A DNA stretch of 11,664 bases from an uncultured Eubacteriales bacterium (GTDB lineage: Bacteria; Bacillota; Clostridia; Christensenellales; CAG-138): contig UQOG01000058.1 in assembly GCA_900542615.1 (NCBI GenBank), forward strand, positions 1 to 11,664, written 5' to 3'. The position numbers and the translations under genes were made by a program. The notes under the pieces are model-generated. The model had not been told where the DNA came from. It saw only the letters and a list, made by a program, of their open reading frames with translations, and made no database searches. Shown in pieces: positions 1 to 6,706 of this stretch. Every line of letters begins with the position of its first letter. Position 1 is the stretch's first letter.

Positions 1-45
1 CATAGCTTGGACGGTTTTTTCATATTTTAAACCGTAGTTTAAAAA

Positions 46-543
46 TCAGCGGTTATCCACTTTCTCAGGATACAGGTCGTGCATGCTCAGCCGCTGCCAG
101 GCCACTTCCTCCCAGCGGGTGCCGGGGCGGCCGTAGTTGCAGTAGGGGTCGATGGAAATGCCGCCCCTAGGGGTGAATTTGCCCCAAACCTCGATGTATT
201 TGGGGTCCATGAGGCGGATGAGATCCTTCATGATGATGTTCATGCAGTCCTCGTGGAAATCCCCGTGGTTGCGAAAGCTAAACAGATACAGCTTGAGGGA
301 CTTGCTTTCCACCATGCGGGGGCCGGGCACATAGGATATATAAATGGTAGCGAAATCCGGCTGGCCTGTGATGGGGCAGAGGCTGGTGAACTCCGGGCAG
401 TTGAACTTGACGAAATAGTCGTTGTCCGGGTGCTTGTTGGGGAAGGTTTCCAGTACCTCGGGAGCATAGTCCATCGAATAGGAAGTTTTGTTGTTCCCCA
501 GCAGGGAAACGGTGCCGAATTCCTCTTGGCTGCGTTGGCTCAT
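46..543 (-). CDS. queF: NADPH-dependent 7-cyano-7-deazaguanine (preQ0) reductase QueF
   Basis: QueF reduces the nitrile of preQ0 to the aminomethyl group of preQ1 with two NADPH, a cytosolic step of queuosine tRNA modification. The 165-residue product has the length of the short, unimodular Bacillus-type enzyme. Cys56 in SLCPITGQPD is the expected nucleophile that forms the thioimide, and Asp63 seven residues on is the expected proton donor. The family signature ESKSLKLY is at residues 79-86 and a conserved His-Glu pair is at 97-98. I chose the ATG at 543, giving MSQRSQEEFG, because QueF homology begins there. The frame stays open further upstream, but only as a shadow of queT. The start overlaps the queT stop in an ATGA, so translation is probably coupled and the gene should share the queT riboswitch. 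Identification is very secure. Confidence 0.97.
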   Translation of the reverse strand: MSQRSQEEFGTVSLLGNNKTSYSMDYAPEVLETFPNKHPDNDYFVKFNCPEFTSLCPITGQPDFATIYISYVPGPRMVESKSLKLYLFSFRNHGDFHEDCMNIIMKDLIRLMDPKYIEVWGKFTPRGGISIDPYCNYGRPGTRWEEVAWQRLSMHDLYPEKVDNR

Positions 544-1040
544 GCTTGGCTCCTTTCTTCGTCCGGGGCGGCCCAGATCCGTTTGCCTAGGTGGATCAGC
601 CCCACCCCGCAAACCGCCGGCACGATCTGGCCGATCACCAGGCTCAGAGCCAGGGGCCAGTAGGGCAGCTGCAACAGGTAGGAGAGCCAAATGGGGACCC
701 CCAGGCCCGGGATCAACAGGATGGGCAGGGCGCAAAGCCATAGGGGCAGGTTTGCCCGGCGGATCAACACCTCCAGCCCTGTGGTGGCAAGCCCCGCTGC
801 GAAGCCCCCCACCAGATCCAGTATGCCCAACCCCCCGAAGATGTTGCCAATGGCGTTGGCAAGCCCCAGGGGCACGACCAGGAACGGAAACAGATAAGCC
901 AGCGCATACAGGCTCGTTGCGATGCGGATTTGGTACGCGCCAAAGGAAAAGCTTTGCGTCAGGTACAGAACGGTCACATACAGGGCGATCATCAGCCCCG
1001 AAAAGGTCAGCTTCTGAACATGGGACAAGGGTTTTTCCAT
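540..1040 (-). CDS. queT: QueT-family queuosine precursor transporter (ECF S component)
   Basis: A 166-residue, very hydrophobic protein with about six predicted membrane helices (roughly 11-30, 41-61, 66-90, 98-112, 113-126 and 128-151). The segment FGAYQIRIATSLYAL (33-47) matches the conserved QueT/COG4708 pattern as I remember it. QueT proteins are substrate-binding S components of ECF transporters. They are thought to import a queuosine precursor such as preQ0, preQ1 or queuine with a shared energising module (EcfA/A'/T), which is not in this window. The ATG at 1040 has a strong AGGAGGTGA ribosome binding site at 1047-1055. The next gene is the preQ0 reductase queF, overlapping by four bases, and the upstream leader contains a preQ1-I aptamer. 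Both support the assignment. The exact substrate cannot be read from sequence. Confidence 0.92.
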   Translation of the reverse strand: MEKPLSHVQKLTFSGLMIALYVTVLYLTQSFSFGAYQIRIATSLYALAYLFPFLVVPLGLANAIGNIFGGLGILDLVGGFAAGLATTGLEVLIRRANLPLWLCALPILLIPGLGVPIWLSYLLQLPYWPLALSLVIGQIVPAVCGVGLIHLGKRIWAAPDEERSQA

Positions 1041-1062
1041 CTGTTTTCACCTCCTAATGATA

Positions 1063-1158
1063 AAGGCCACGCCGCCAGCATGGCGGCCGCCTTCTGACAA
1101 TGTTTGAACGTCGCGGCATGGCGATCTGTTCCAGGGCGGCAGGGGCCGCCCCATTGTC
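1063..1158 (-). promoter_or_regulatory. Candidate expression platform of the preQ1 riboswitch (attenuator hairpins)
   Basis: Read on the minus strand. GACAATG (1158-1152) can close with CATTGTC (1102-1096) around a hairpin GGGCGGC/GCCGCCC (1151-1145 with 1140-1134). Next comes a long hairpin, AAGGC-g-GCCGCCA / TGGCGGC-gtg-GCCTT (1093-1063), whose 3' side runs into TTTATCATT. That could be a weak intrinsic terminator just before the queT ribosome binding site. An alternative all-GC pairing, GGCGGCC (1150-1144) with GGCCGCC (1088-1082), would break both of these hairpins and could act as an antiterminator. The pairings are visible in the sequence. Their regulatory role is inferred, and the U-tract is imperfect. 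Confidence 0.45.
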
Positions 1159-1197
1159 CCTAGTTTTGTTTTCGGACAGGATGGTTGCGAACTGTCC
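1158..1197 (-). promoter_or_regulatory. preQ1-I riboswitch aptamer
   Basis: On the minus strand the leader has a 6-bp stem GGACAG/CTGTCC (1197-1192 with 1179-1174). It closes a 12-nt loop containing TTCGCAACC and is followed at once by the A-rich tail GAAAACAAAACTAGGG (1173-1158). This layout of short stem, C-containing loop and A-rich 3' tail ending in a CTAGG-like pairing segment is the compact preQ1 class I H-type pseudoknot. The loop CC at 1184-1183 can pair with the tail GG at 1160-1159. It lies about 120 bases upstream of queT-queF and downstream of a good promoter, which is the expected context. High preQ1 is expected to turn the operon down. Confidence 0.88.
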
Positions 1198-1217
1198 TCA
1201 TTAGGCATACAAGAGGC

Positions 1218-1246
1218 ATTATACGCCCTCCCAGGGGAAAAGGCAA
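1218..1246 (-). promoter_or_regulatory. Sigma-A-type promoter for queT-queF
   Basis: On the minus strand, TTGCCT (1246-1241) and a perfect TATAAT (1223-1218) are separated by exactly 17 bases. Initiation near 1211 would place the start about 14 nt before the preQ1 aptamer stem. This is one of the clearest promoters in the window. Confidence 0.8.
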
Positions 1247-1360
1247 TACCTCCCTGCCGGCCTTCCGGGTCCTTTGGGAAGGCGGGAAAACCGGGGGAGG
1301 CGGCCTAAAAGCCGTCTCGAAAAGTTCACGGAAAAGCACAGGTTTGCATGAAAAATTGCG

Positions 1361-1418
1361 TTGCAAAAGGCTGCGGGTTGTGATAATCTATACTTCGTAT
1401 GACGGTACACCATATAAT
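1361..1418 (+). promoter_or_regulatory. Candidate promoter region for tig-clpP-clpX
   Basis: The AT-rich stretch before tig holds several -10-like boxes: GATAAT at 1382-1387 preceded by TG (extended -10 form), TATACT at 1389-1394 and TATAAT at 1413-1418. TTGCAA at 1361-1366 is the best -35 candidate but sits only 15 bases from GATAAT. The box used cannot be decided by eye. An 8-bp hairpin GAGGCGGC/GCCGTCTC (1297-1318, including one G-T pair) lies further upstream. I see no CIRCE or CtsR-like operator here. Confidence 0.35.
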
Positions 1419-1515
1419 TGGGCCGGATTCCGGCTTTTGCCAGAGGGGAGCAAGACGGCCCCGGTTTGGGTGTGGCCCAGTATAGAAAGAAAACGCGTAA
1501 GGTTCGGAGGTAAAA

Positions 1516-2898
1516 ATGGCAACTATGGAAAAGCTCGAAGGCAGCAAAGTCAAGCTGACCATCGAGGTATCGGCGGAACAATTCGAAGCGGCGACCCAGA
1601 AGGCCTATCAAAAGGCGGGCAAGCGGTTTAACGTGCCCGGCTTCCGCAAGGGCAAGGCCCCTCGGAAGGTGATCGAGAATATGTACGGCCCCCTGGCGTT
1701 TTTTGACGACGCCTTCGATATCGTGTATCCCGAGGCTTACCAGGCTGCCATTGCGGAACAGGGCGTGGAGCCTGTGGACAGGCCCGACGTGTCCATCGAG
1801 ACCCTGCCGGATGGGGAAAATCCCTTGGTATTCAGCCTGGTGGTGGCGGTAAAGCCCGAGGTGGAGCTGGGCGCGTACAAGGGTATAGAAGTAGAGAAGC
1901 GTGCGTATAATGTTACGGACGACGAGGTGGATGCCGCCATCGCGCAATTGCAGGAGGGCGTAGCCCGGATGGTGGATGTGGACCGGCCTGTGGAAAACGG
2001 CGATACGGTGAATCTGGACTATTCCGGCAGCGTGGATGGGGTCAAGTTTGACGGCGGCACCGCCCAGGGCCAGACCCTGACCATTGGCAGCGGCCAATTC
2101 ATCCCCGGCTTTGAGGAGCAGATGGTGGGCATGGCCGTTGGCGAAGAGAAGGACATCGAGGTCACCTTCCCCGAAGAATACCATGCGGAGCAGCTGGCCG
2201 GGAAAAAGGCTGTGTTCGCCGTAAAGGTGAATGGTATCCAGGTCAAGGAGCTGCCCGCTTTGGACGATGAATTCGCCAAGGACGTATCCGAATACGATAC
2301 CCTGGAGGCCCTGCGGGAGGCTAAGCGCAAGGAATTGCTGGAACAGGCCGAAAAGAACGCCAAGATCGAAAAGGAAAACGACGTGGTGCGCAAGGCCGTG
2401 GAGAACGCCACCGTGGAGATTCCGGATGCCATGGTGGAGCGGCAGATCGATTCCTTCCTGCAGGATCTGGGGTACCGCCTGCAAATGCAGGGCATTTCCC
2501 TGGAAGATTATCTGAAATATACCAATAGCGAGATTTCGGCGCTGCGGGATCAATATCGGGCCGACGCTGCCCTGCGGGTCAAGAGCCAGCTGGTGCTGGA
2601 AGCCATCGGCAAGGCGGAGGCCATCGAGGCCACCCCGGAGGAGATCAGCGACAAGGTGGCGGAATATGCCAAACAGTTCGGCAACATGACCGTGGAGGAT
2701 TTTGAAAAGAACCTCCAGCCGGACGACCGGCAGTATTTTGCCGACCAGGTGGTGGTGGAAAAGACCCTGGCCCTGCTGGTGGATAGCGCCAAGGAGGTGG
2801 CCCCGAAGAAGAAGGCCACCCGGAAGAAGAAGGCGGCGGCTACGGCCGAAGCCCCTGCGGAACAGGAAGCCCCGGCGGCGGAGGAACCGCAGGAATAA
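1516..2898 (+). CDS. tig: Trigger factor (ribosome-associated chaperone and peptidyl-prolyl isomerase)
   Basis: Trigger factor binds ribosomal protein L23 at the exit tunnel and shields nascent chains. The 460-residue protein has all three family domains. The N-terminal ribosome-binding domain carries the signature GFRKGKAP at 42-49. An FKBP-type PPIase domain spans about 160-240, with GDTVNLDYSG (162-171) and FIPGFEEQMVGM (195-206). A helical C-terminal domain spans about 250-430. The tail from about 430 is unusual: a basic block (KKKATRKKK) followed by an Ala/Glu/Pro-rich acidic stretch, probably disordered. The ATG at 1516 is chosen because GGAGG at 1506-1510 is five bases away, while the next ATG at 1525 is too far. 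It is the first gene of tig-clpP-clpX, linking nascent-chain folding with degradation. Confidence 0.97.
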   Translation: MATMEKLEGSKVKLTIEVSAEQFEAATQKAYQKAGKRFNVPGFRKGKAPRKVIENMYGPLAFFDDAFDIVYPEAYQAAIAEQGVEPVDRPDVSIETLPDGENPLVFSLVVAVKPEVELGAYKGIEVEKRAYNVTDDEVDAAIAQLQEGVARMVDVDRPVENGDTVNLDYSGSVDGVKFDGGTAQGQTLTIGSGQFIPGFEEQMVGMAVGEEKDIEVTFPEEYHAEQLAGKKAVFAVKVNGIQVKELPALDDEFAKDVSEYDTLEALREAKRKELLEQAEKNAKIEKENDVVRKAVENATVEIPDAMVERQIDSFLQDLGYRLQMQGISLEDYLKYTNSEISALRDQYRADAALRVKSQLVLEAIGKAEAIEATPEEISDKVAEYAKQFGNMTVEDFEKNLQPDDRQYFADQVVVEKTLALLVDSAKEVAPKKKATRKKKAAATAEAPAEQEAPAAEEPQE

Positions 2899-2943
2899 CC
2901 CCGCGGCGGGATCGGCCTGCCGCAAGAAAAAGGAGGTACGGAT

Positions 2944-3531
2944 ATGCCCGGATTGATACCCATGGTGGTGGAGCAAACCAACCGTGGTGAACGCTCTTAC
3001 GATATTTATTCCCGCCTGCTCAAGGATCGGATCATCTTCCTGGGGGGCGAGATCGATGATGATACCGCCAATTTGGTGGTGGCCCAGTTGATCTTCCTGG
3101 AAGCGGACGATCCGGATAAGGACATCAGCCTCTACATCAACAGCCCTGGCGGGTCCGTTACAGCGGGCATGGCCATCTACGATACCATGCAGTATATCAA
3201 GTGCGATGTAAGCACCATCTGCGTGGGCATGGCGGCCAGCATGGGGGCGTTTTTGCTGGCGGCGGGGGCCAAGGGCAAGCGCAAGGCCCTGCCCAATTGC
3301 GAGGTCATGATTCATCAGCCCCTGGGCGGCGCCCGGGGCCAGGCCACGGATGTGGCCATCCAGGCGGAACAGCTGATCAAGATCAAGAATAAGATGAATC
3401 AGATCCTGGCCCAGCGCACCGGCCAGCCGGTGGAGCGGGTGGCCCAGGATACGGAACGGGATAACTACATGGACGCGGCCGCTGCATTGCAATATGGCCT
3501 GGTGGATGCGATCATTCCCCCAAGGAGGTAA
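2944..3531 (+). CDS. clpP: ATP-dependent Clp protease proteolytic subunit ClpP
   Basis: ClpP forms the tetradecameric serine peptidase chamber that works with ClpX or another Clp ATPase. The 195-residue length is typical. The catalytic triad is visible: Ser99 in GMAASMGA, His124 in MIHQPLGG and Asp173 in ERDNYM. The oligomer and oxyanion-hole region YINSPGGSVTAG (64-75) is intact. The start at 2944 has AGGAGG at 2931-2936, seven bases upstream. The first residues, MPGLIPMVVEQTNRGER, match the short N-terminal axial-loop region of the family, so little or no propeptide is expected. The gene starts 45 bases after tig and ends three bases before clpX, so it is almost certainly co-transcribed with both. 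Confidence 0.98.
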   Translation: MPGLIPMVVEQTNRGERSYDIYSRLLKDRIIFLGGEIDDDTANLVVAQLIFLEADDPDKDISLYINSPGGSVTAGMAIYDTMQYIKCDVSTICVGMAASMGAFLLAAGAKGKRKALPNCEVMIHQPLGGARGQATDVAIQAEQLIKIKNKMNQILAQRTGQPVERVAQDTERDNYMDAAAALQYGLVDAIIPPRR

Positions 3532-3534
3532 CGG

Positions 3535-4812
3535 ATGACGGTTTTTGAGGATAACGGCTCTGTGCGTTGTTCCTTCTGCGGAAAGTCCCAGGATGAGGTG
3601 CGCCGGGTCATTGCAGGCCCGGGGGTCTACATCTGCGATGAGTGCATCGAGCTGTGCCAGGAAATCATTGACGACGATTATCTCAAGGCCGACGGCGAGG
3701 CAGAGCTGAAGGACATCCCCAAGCCCCAGGAGATCGCCAAGACCCTGGATCAATACGTGGTGGGGCAGGATATGGCCAAGCGCGCCCTGTCCGTGGCGGT
3801 CTATAACCACTATAAGCGCATCACCGCCGGCAAGCAGGCGGGGGATGTGGAGCTGCAAAAGAGCAACATCATCATGCTGGGGCCCACCGGCTGCGGCAAG
3901 ACCATGCTGGCCCAGACCCTGGCAAAGATCCTGGACGTTCCCTTTGCCGTGGCGGACGCCACCTCCTTGACGGAGGCGGGCTATGTGGGCGAGGACGTGG
4001 AAAACATCCTGCTCAAGCTCATCCAGGCGGCGGATTTCAACGTCCAGCGGGCGGAAAAGGGCATCGTATACATCGACGAGATCGATAAGATTGCCCGTAA
4101 AAGCGAGAATCCTTCCATCACCCGGGACGTATCCGGCGAAGGGGTGCAGCAGGCCCTGCTGAAGATCCTGGAGGGCACCGTTGCCAACGTGCCGCCCCAG
4201 GGCGGCCGCAAGCACCCCCAGCAGGAGTGCATCCAGATCGATACCACCAACATCCTGTTCATCTGCGGCGGCGCCTTTGCCGGCATCGAGGATATCATCT
4301 CCAAGCGCACCGGCAAAAAGCTCATGGGCTTTGGCGCGGACGTGCAGAGCCAGGAGAAAAAGGATATCGGCGAGATCCTCAAGGGCATCCTGCCCGAGGA
4401 TCTGCTAAAATTCGGCCTCATTCCCGAGTTCGTAGGCCGTATGCCGGTGATCGTCACCCTGCATCAGCTGGATGAGGCGGCTTTGATCGACATCCTGACC
4501 CAGCCCAAGAACGCCTTGACCCGCCAGTACAAATATCTCTTTGAGCTGGATGGGGTGGAGCTCACCTTTGACCAGGACGCCCTGGTGGCGGTGGCCCATA
4601 AGGCCATTGAGCGCAAGACCGGCGCCCGGGGGTTAAGGGCCATCCTGGAGGACGTGATGCTGGAGATCATGTTCGACATCCCCAGCCGCAACGACATCAA
4701 GAGCTGCGAGATCACCAAGGACGTGATCGAGAAAAAAGCAGCCCCCAAATTCCAATACCGGGAGGAGGCCCCCAGGTTGGAGGCCCCCCGCCGCGAAAGT
4801 GACGCATGTTAG
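3535..4812 (+). CDS. clpX: ATP-dependent Clp protease ATP-binding subunit ClpX
   Basis: ClpX is the hexameric AAA+ unfoldase that recognises substrates and feeds ClpP. The 425-residue protein has an N-terminal zinc-binding domain with Cys12, Cys15, Cys34 and Cys37. Walker A GPTGCGKT is at 116-123 and Walker B IVYIDEID at 177-184. The pore loop GYVG is at 149-152, the RKH loop at 225-227, the EFVGR region holding Arg302 at 298-302, and sensor-2 GARGLR at 363-368. The ClpP-docking loop, usually IGF, reads MGF (264-266). The C-terminal tail is charged and ends in Cys. Its ribosome binding site (AAGGAGGTAA) overlaps the end of clpP, with three bases between stop and start. It closes the tig-clpP-clpX operon ahead of a strong terminator. 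Confidence 0.98.
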   Translation: MTVFEDNGSVRCSFCGKSQDEVRRVIAGPGVYICDECIELCQEIIDDDYLKADGEAELKDIPKPQEIAKTLDQYVVGQDMAKRALSVAVYNHYKRITAGKQAGDVELQKSNIIMLGPTGCGKTMLAQTLAKILDVPFAVADATSLTEAGYVGEDVENILLKLIQAADFNVQRAEKGIVYIDEIDKIARKSENPSITRDVSGEGVQQALLKILEGTVANVPPQGGRKHPQQECIQIDTTNILFICGGAFAGIEDIISKRTGKKLMGFGADVQSQEKKDIGEILKGILPEDLLKFGLIPEFVGRMPVIVTLHQLDEAALIDILTQPKNALTRQYKYLFELDGVELTFDQDALVAVAHKAIERKTGARGLRAILEDVMLEIMFDIPSRNDIKSCEITKDVIEKKAAPKFQYREEAPRLEAPRRESDAC

Positions 4813-4846
4813 AAGACGGAAGAAATAAGTTCATACAGTTGGTTCG

Positions 4847-4885
4847 GTTCGGCAGGGTTGGCTAAACCTTGTCGAACATTTTTTT
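4847..4885 (+). terminator. Rho-independent terminator after clpX
   Basis: A 13-bp stem (4847-4859 with 4865-4877, two G-T wobbles, loop GGCTA) is followed by A and then seven T residues (4879-4885). It is a textbook intrinsic terminator on the plus strand, placed 34 bases after the clpX stop. Confidence 0.93.
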
Positions 4886-4920
4886 ACAGGTTTCGTTAAA
4901 AGATTTTACGGAGGTACCCT

Positions 4921-6318
4921 ATGGAAAAAGACGTGGTCATCGTAGGCGCAGGGCCTGCGGGCATTTTTACCGCATTGGAAATGTTGCGCAAGGGCAGCAA
5001 GCAGAGCATTTTGCTCATCGAAAAGGGGCAGCCGGTGGAAAAGCGCCATTGCCCCAAGGCCCAGGTGGGGTACTGCGTAAACTGCAAGCCCTATTGCCAC
5101 ATTACCACGGGCTTTTCCGGGGCGGGTGCGTTTTCCGATGGGAAGCTCTCCCTCAGCTATGAGGTGGGCGGGGATCTGCCTTCCCTGATCGGGGAAAATC
5201 TGGCCCAGGATACCATCGACTATGCGGACCAGATCTACCTGGAATTCGGCGCTTCCACCCAGGTGGAGGGCATTTCCAATACCCCGGAGGTAAAGTCCAT
5301 CCGCAAGCGTGCCATCCAGGCGGGGCTCAAGCTGGTGGATTGCCCCATCCGGCATCTAGGCACCGAGAAGGCCCAGGATATTTATCTGGCCATTGAGCGG
5401 CATTTGCAGGAGCGGGGCGTAGAAATGCGCTTTGGCTGCGAATGCACCAACCTGGTGTTGGAGGGGGATGTGTGCAAAGGGGTATGCATCCAGGAGAACG
5501 GCAAGGAGGAAACCGTGATGGCCAAGCGGGTGGTGGTGGCCACCGGCCGCCGGGGCGCGGATTGGCTGGAAAAGCTCTGCGCCGCCCACGGCATCGCCCA
5601 TCAGCCCGGCACGGTGGATATCGGCGTGCGGGTAGAGGTGCGCAACGAAGTGATGGAGCGGGTTAACGAGGTGCTCTATGAATCCAAGCTCATCGGGTAT
5701 CCGCCCCCCTTCAAAAACAAGGTGCGCACCTTCTGCCAGAACCCGGGCGGGTTTGTGAGCCAGGAGAATTACGACAACGACCTGGCGGTGGTCAACGGCC
5801 ATTCCTACAAGGAGCTCAAGAGCCAGAATACCAATGTGGCCATCCTGTGCTCCCACAATTTCAGCGTTCCCTTCAACCAGCCCATCGCCTATGCCCAGAA
5901 GGTGGGGGAGCTGACCAATATGTTGGGCGCCGGCCATATCCTGGTGCAGCGATTTGGGGATATCCTGGACGGCAAGCGCACCTGGCCAAAGGAGCTGTCC
6001 CAGGCCAATGTGCGGCCCACCCTGCCGGATGCGGTGGCCGGGGATATCACTGCCGCCATGCCTTACCGGGCCATGATCAACATCATCAACTTCATCAAGG
6101 CTATGGACCACGTGGTGCCTGGCTTTGCGGCGGAGGAGACCCTGCTCTATTCCCCGGAGCTGAAGTTCTATAGCAACCGGGTCAAGATGGATGAAGCCCT
6201 GAACACCAACATCCAGGGCTTGCACTGCCTGGGGGATTCCAGCGGCTGGACCCGGGGCCTGATGATGGCCTCGGTGATGGGGGTGCTCATGGGCCGCCGC
6301 ATCGCGGAGGAAGGCTGA
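4921..6318 (+). CDS. FAD-dependent dehydrogenase, COG2509-like, with four-cysteine cluster
   Basis: A 465-residue flavoprotein. The N-terminus VVIVGAGPAG (5-14) is a dinucleotide-binding Rossmann motif, followed by the acidic strand end LLIEKG (31-36). VVVATGRRG in the middle and GLHCLGDSSGW near the C-terminus are the further FAD-contacting segments expected of this fold. The stretch RHCPKAQVGYCVNCKPYC holds Cys44, Cys52, Cys55 and Cys59 (C-x7-C-x2-C-x3-C), then GFSGAGAFSDGKLSLS, a pattern I associate with the uncharacterised COG2509 dehydrogenases. The physiological substrate is unknown, and I do not assign one. No signal peptide or membrane helix is seen, so it should be cytosolic. GGAGG at 4910-4914 supports the start. 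A strong terminator ends 35 bases upstream, so how it is transcribed is unclear. Confidence 0.88.
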   Translation: MEKDVVIVGAGPAGIFTALEMLRKGSKQSILLIEKGQPVEKRHCPKAQVGYCVNCKPYCHITTGFSGAGAFSDGKLSLSYEVGGDLPSLIGENLAQDTIDYADQIYLEFGASTQVEGISNTPEVKSIRKRAIQAGLKLVDCPIRHLGTEKAQDIYLAIERHLQERGVEMRFGCECTNLVLEGDVCKGVCIQENGKEETVMAKRVVVATGRRGADWLEKLCAAHGIAHQPGTVDIGVRVEVRNEVMERVNEVLYESKLIGYPPPFKNKVRTFCQNPGGFVSQENYDNDLAVVNGHSYKELKSQNTNVAILCSHNFSVPFNQPIAYAQKVGELTNMLGAGHILVQRFGDILDGKRTWPKELSQANVRPTLPDAVAGDITAAMPYRAMINIINFIKAMDHVVPGFAAEETLLYSPELKFYSNRVKMDEALNTNIQGLHCLGDSSGWTRGLMMASVMGVLMGRRIAEEG

Positions 6319-6691
6319 CCGCTTGCCGGGAAGGCCATTGGGGTTGGCAACCGGCTGGAGCCATCCCGGGGGGCATGGGCGATGTATCGCCTGCCGCCAT
6401 GGGCCTATGGCGCAGCCCAAGGGAGCCGGTAGCCCGGCCCGTTTCGGCGCCAACCCAGGGGAATAAGCTGGAGGATTTGCCGCAAAGACGTCCCGGAAGG
6501 GGACACGGAAACCGGCGGCGTATGCCAAATTTCCACAGCCAGGCGGCGGCGACCCACGGGCCGCCGCCGCTTTGCCTGGCAAGAACCAAAAAATCAGGAA
6601 AAAGATGCCGCTCCCAGGCAAAAAACCTGTTATTACCACGCAGGCCATCCAGGGGATTGCACATACTACTGCATAGCGAGTTTCAAGATTT
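6319..6691. other. 370-base spacer without a convincing gene
   Basis: Open frames exist on both strands but translate to Arg/Pro/Gly-rich sequence without family resemblance or ribosome binding sites. The first half is GC-rich with short hairpins (GGTTG/CAACC, GGCGAT/ATCGCC). The second half has a large stem-loop at 6538-6580 and then becomes A-rich. I could not identify a promoter for lonB with confidence, nor a T-run terminator for the upstream gene. Confidence 0.6.
6538..6580. repeat. Large GC stem-loop in the spacer before lonB
   Basis: The outer arms GCCAGGC (6538-6544) and GCCTGGC (6574-6580) pair over 7 bp. Directly inside, GGCGGCG (6545-6551) pairs with CGCCGCC (6562-6568), leaving a 10-nt loop and a 5-nt bulge. 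Neither strand has an adjacent run of T, so it is not a standard intrinsic terminator. It may end the upstream transcript in another way, protect an RNA end, or belong to a structured leader. Confidence 0.55.
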
Positions 6692-6706
6692 ATGGAGGGT
6701 ATGGGC

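Noticed and set aside
1..45. Inverted repeat ACGGTTT/AAACCGT (11-17 with 29-35) as a terminator for queF
   Set aside because: No T-run follows on the minus strand (the next bases are CCAAGC), and the window ends too close to judge. It may still be a weak structure.
544..1050. In-frame upstream extension of queF to 334 residues
   Set aside because: The added residues are the shadow of queT. QueF homology and the ATGA overlap place the start at 543.
1250..1515. Heat-shock operators (CIRCE, CtsR box) upstream of the tig-clp operon
   Set aside because: Neither the TTAGCACTC inverted repeat nor a CtsR heptad repeat is present.
1219..4215. A 998-codon open frame on the minus strand under tig-clpP-clpX
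   Set aside because: It is antisense to three certain genes, is His/Leu/Gly/Arg-rich as expected from GC-rich codon bias, has no domain, and would read through the queT promoter.
6319..6480. Possible cobalamin or other large riboswitch, from GGGAAGG-like words and hairpins
   Set aside because: The conserved core blocks of cobalamin, THF or T-box elements could not be lined up on either strand.
6600..6706. Sigma-F-type promoter for lonB
   Set aside because: GCATA and GTTAT words occur, but no matching -10 at the right spacing was found.
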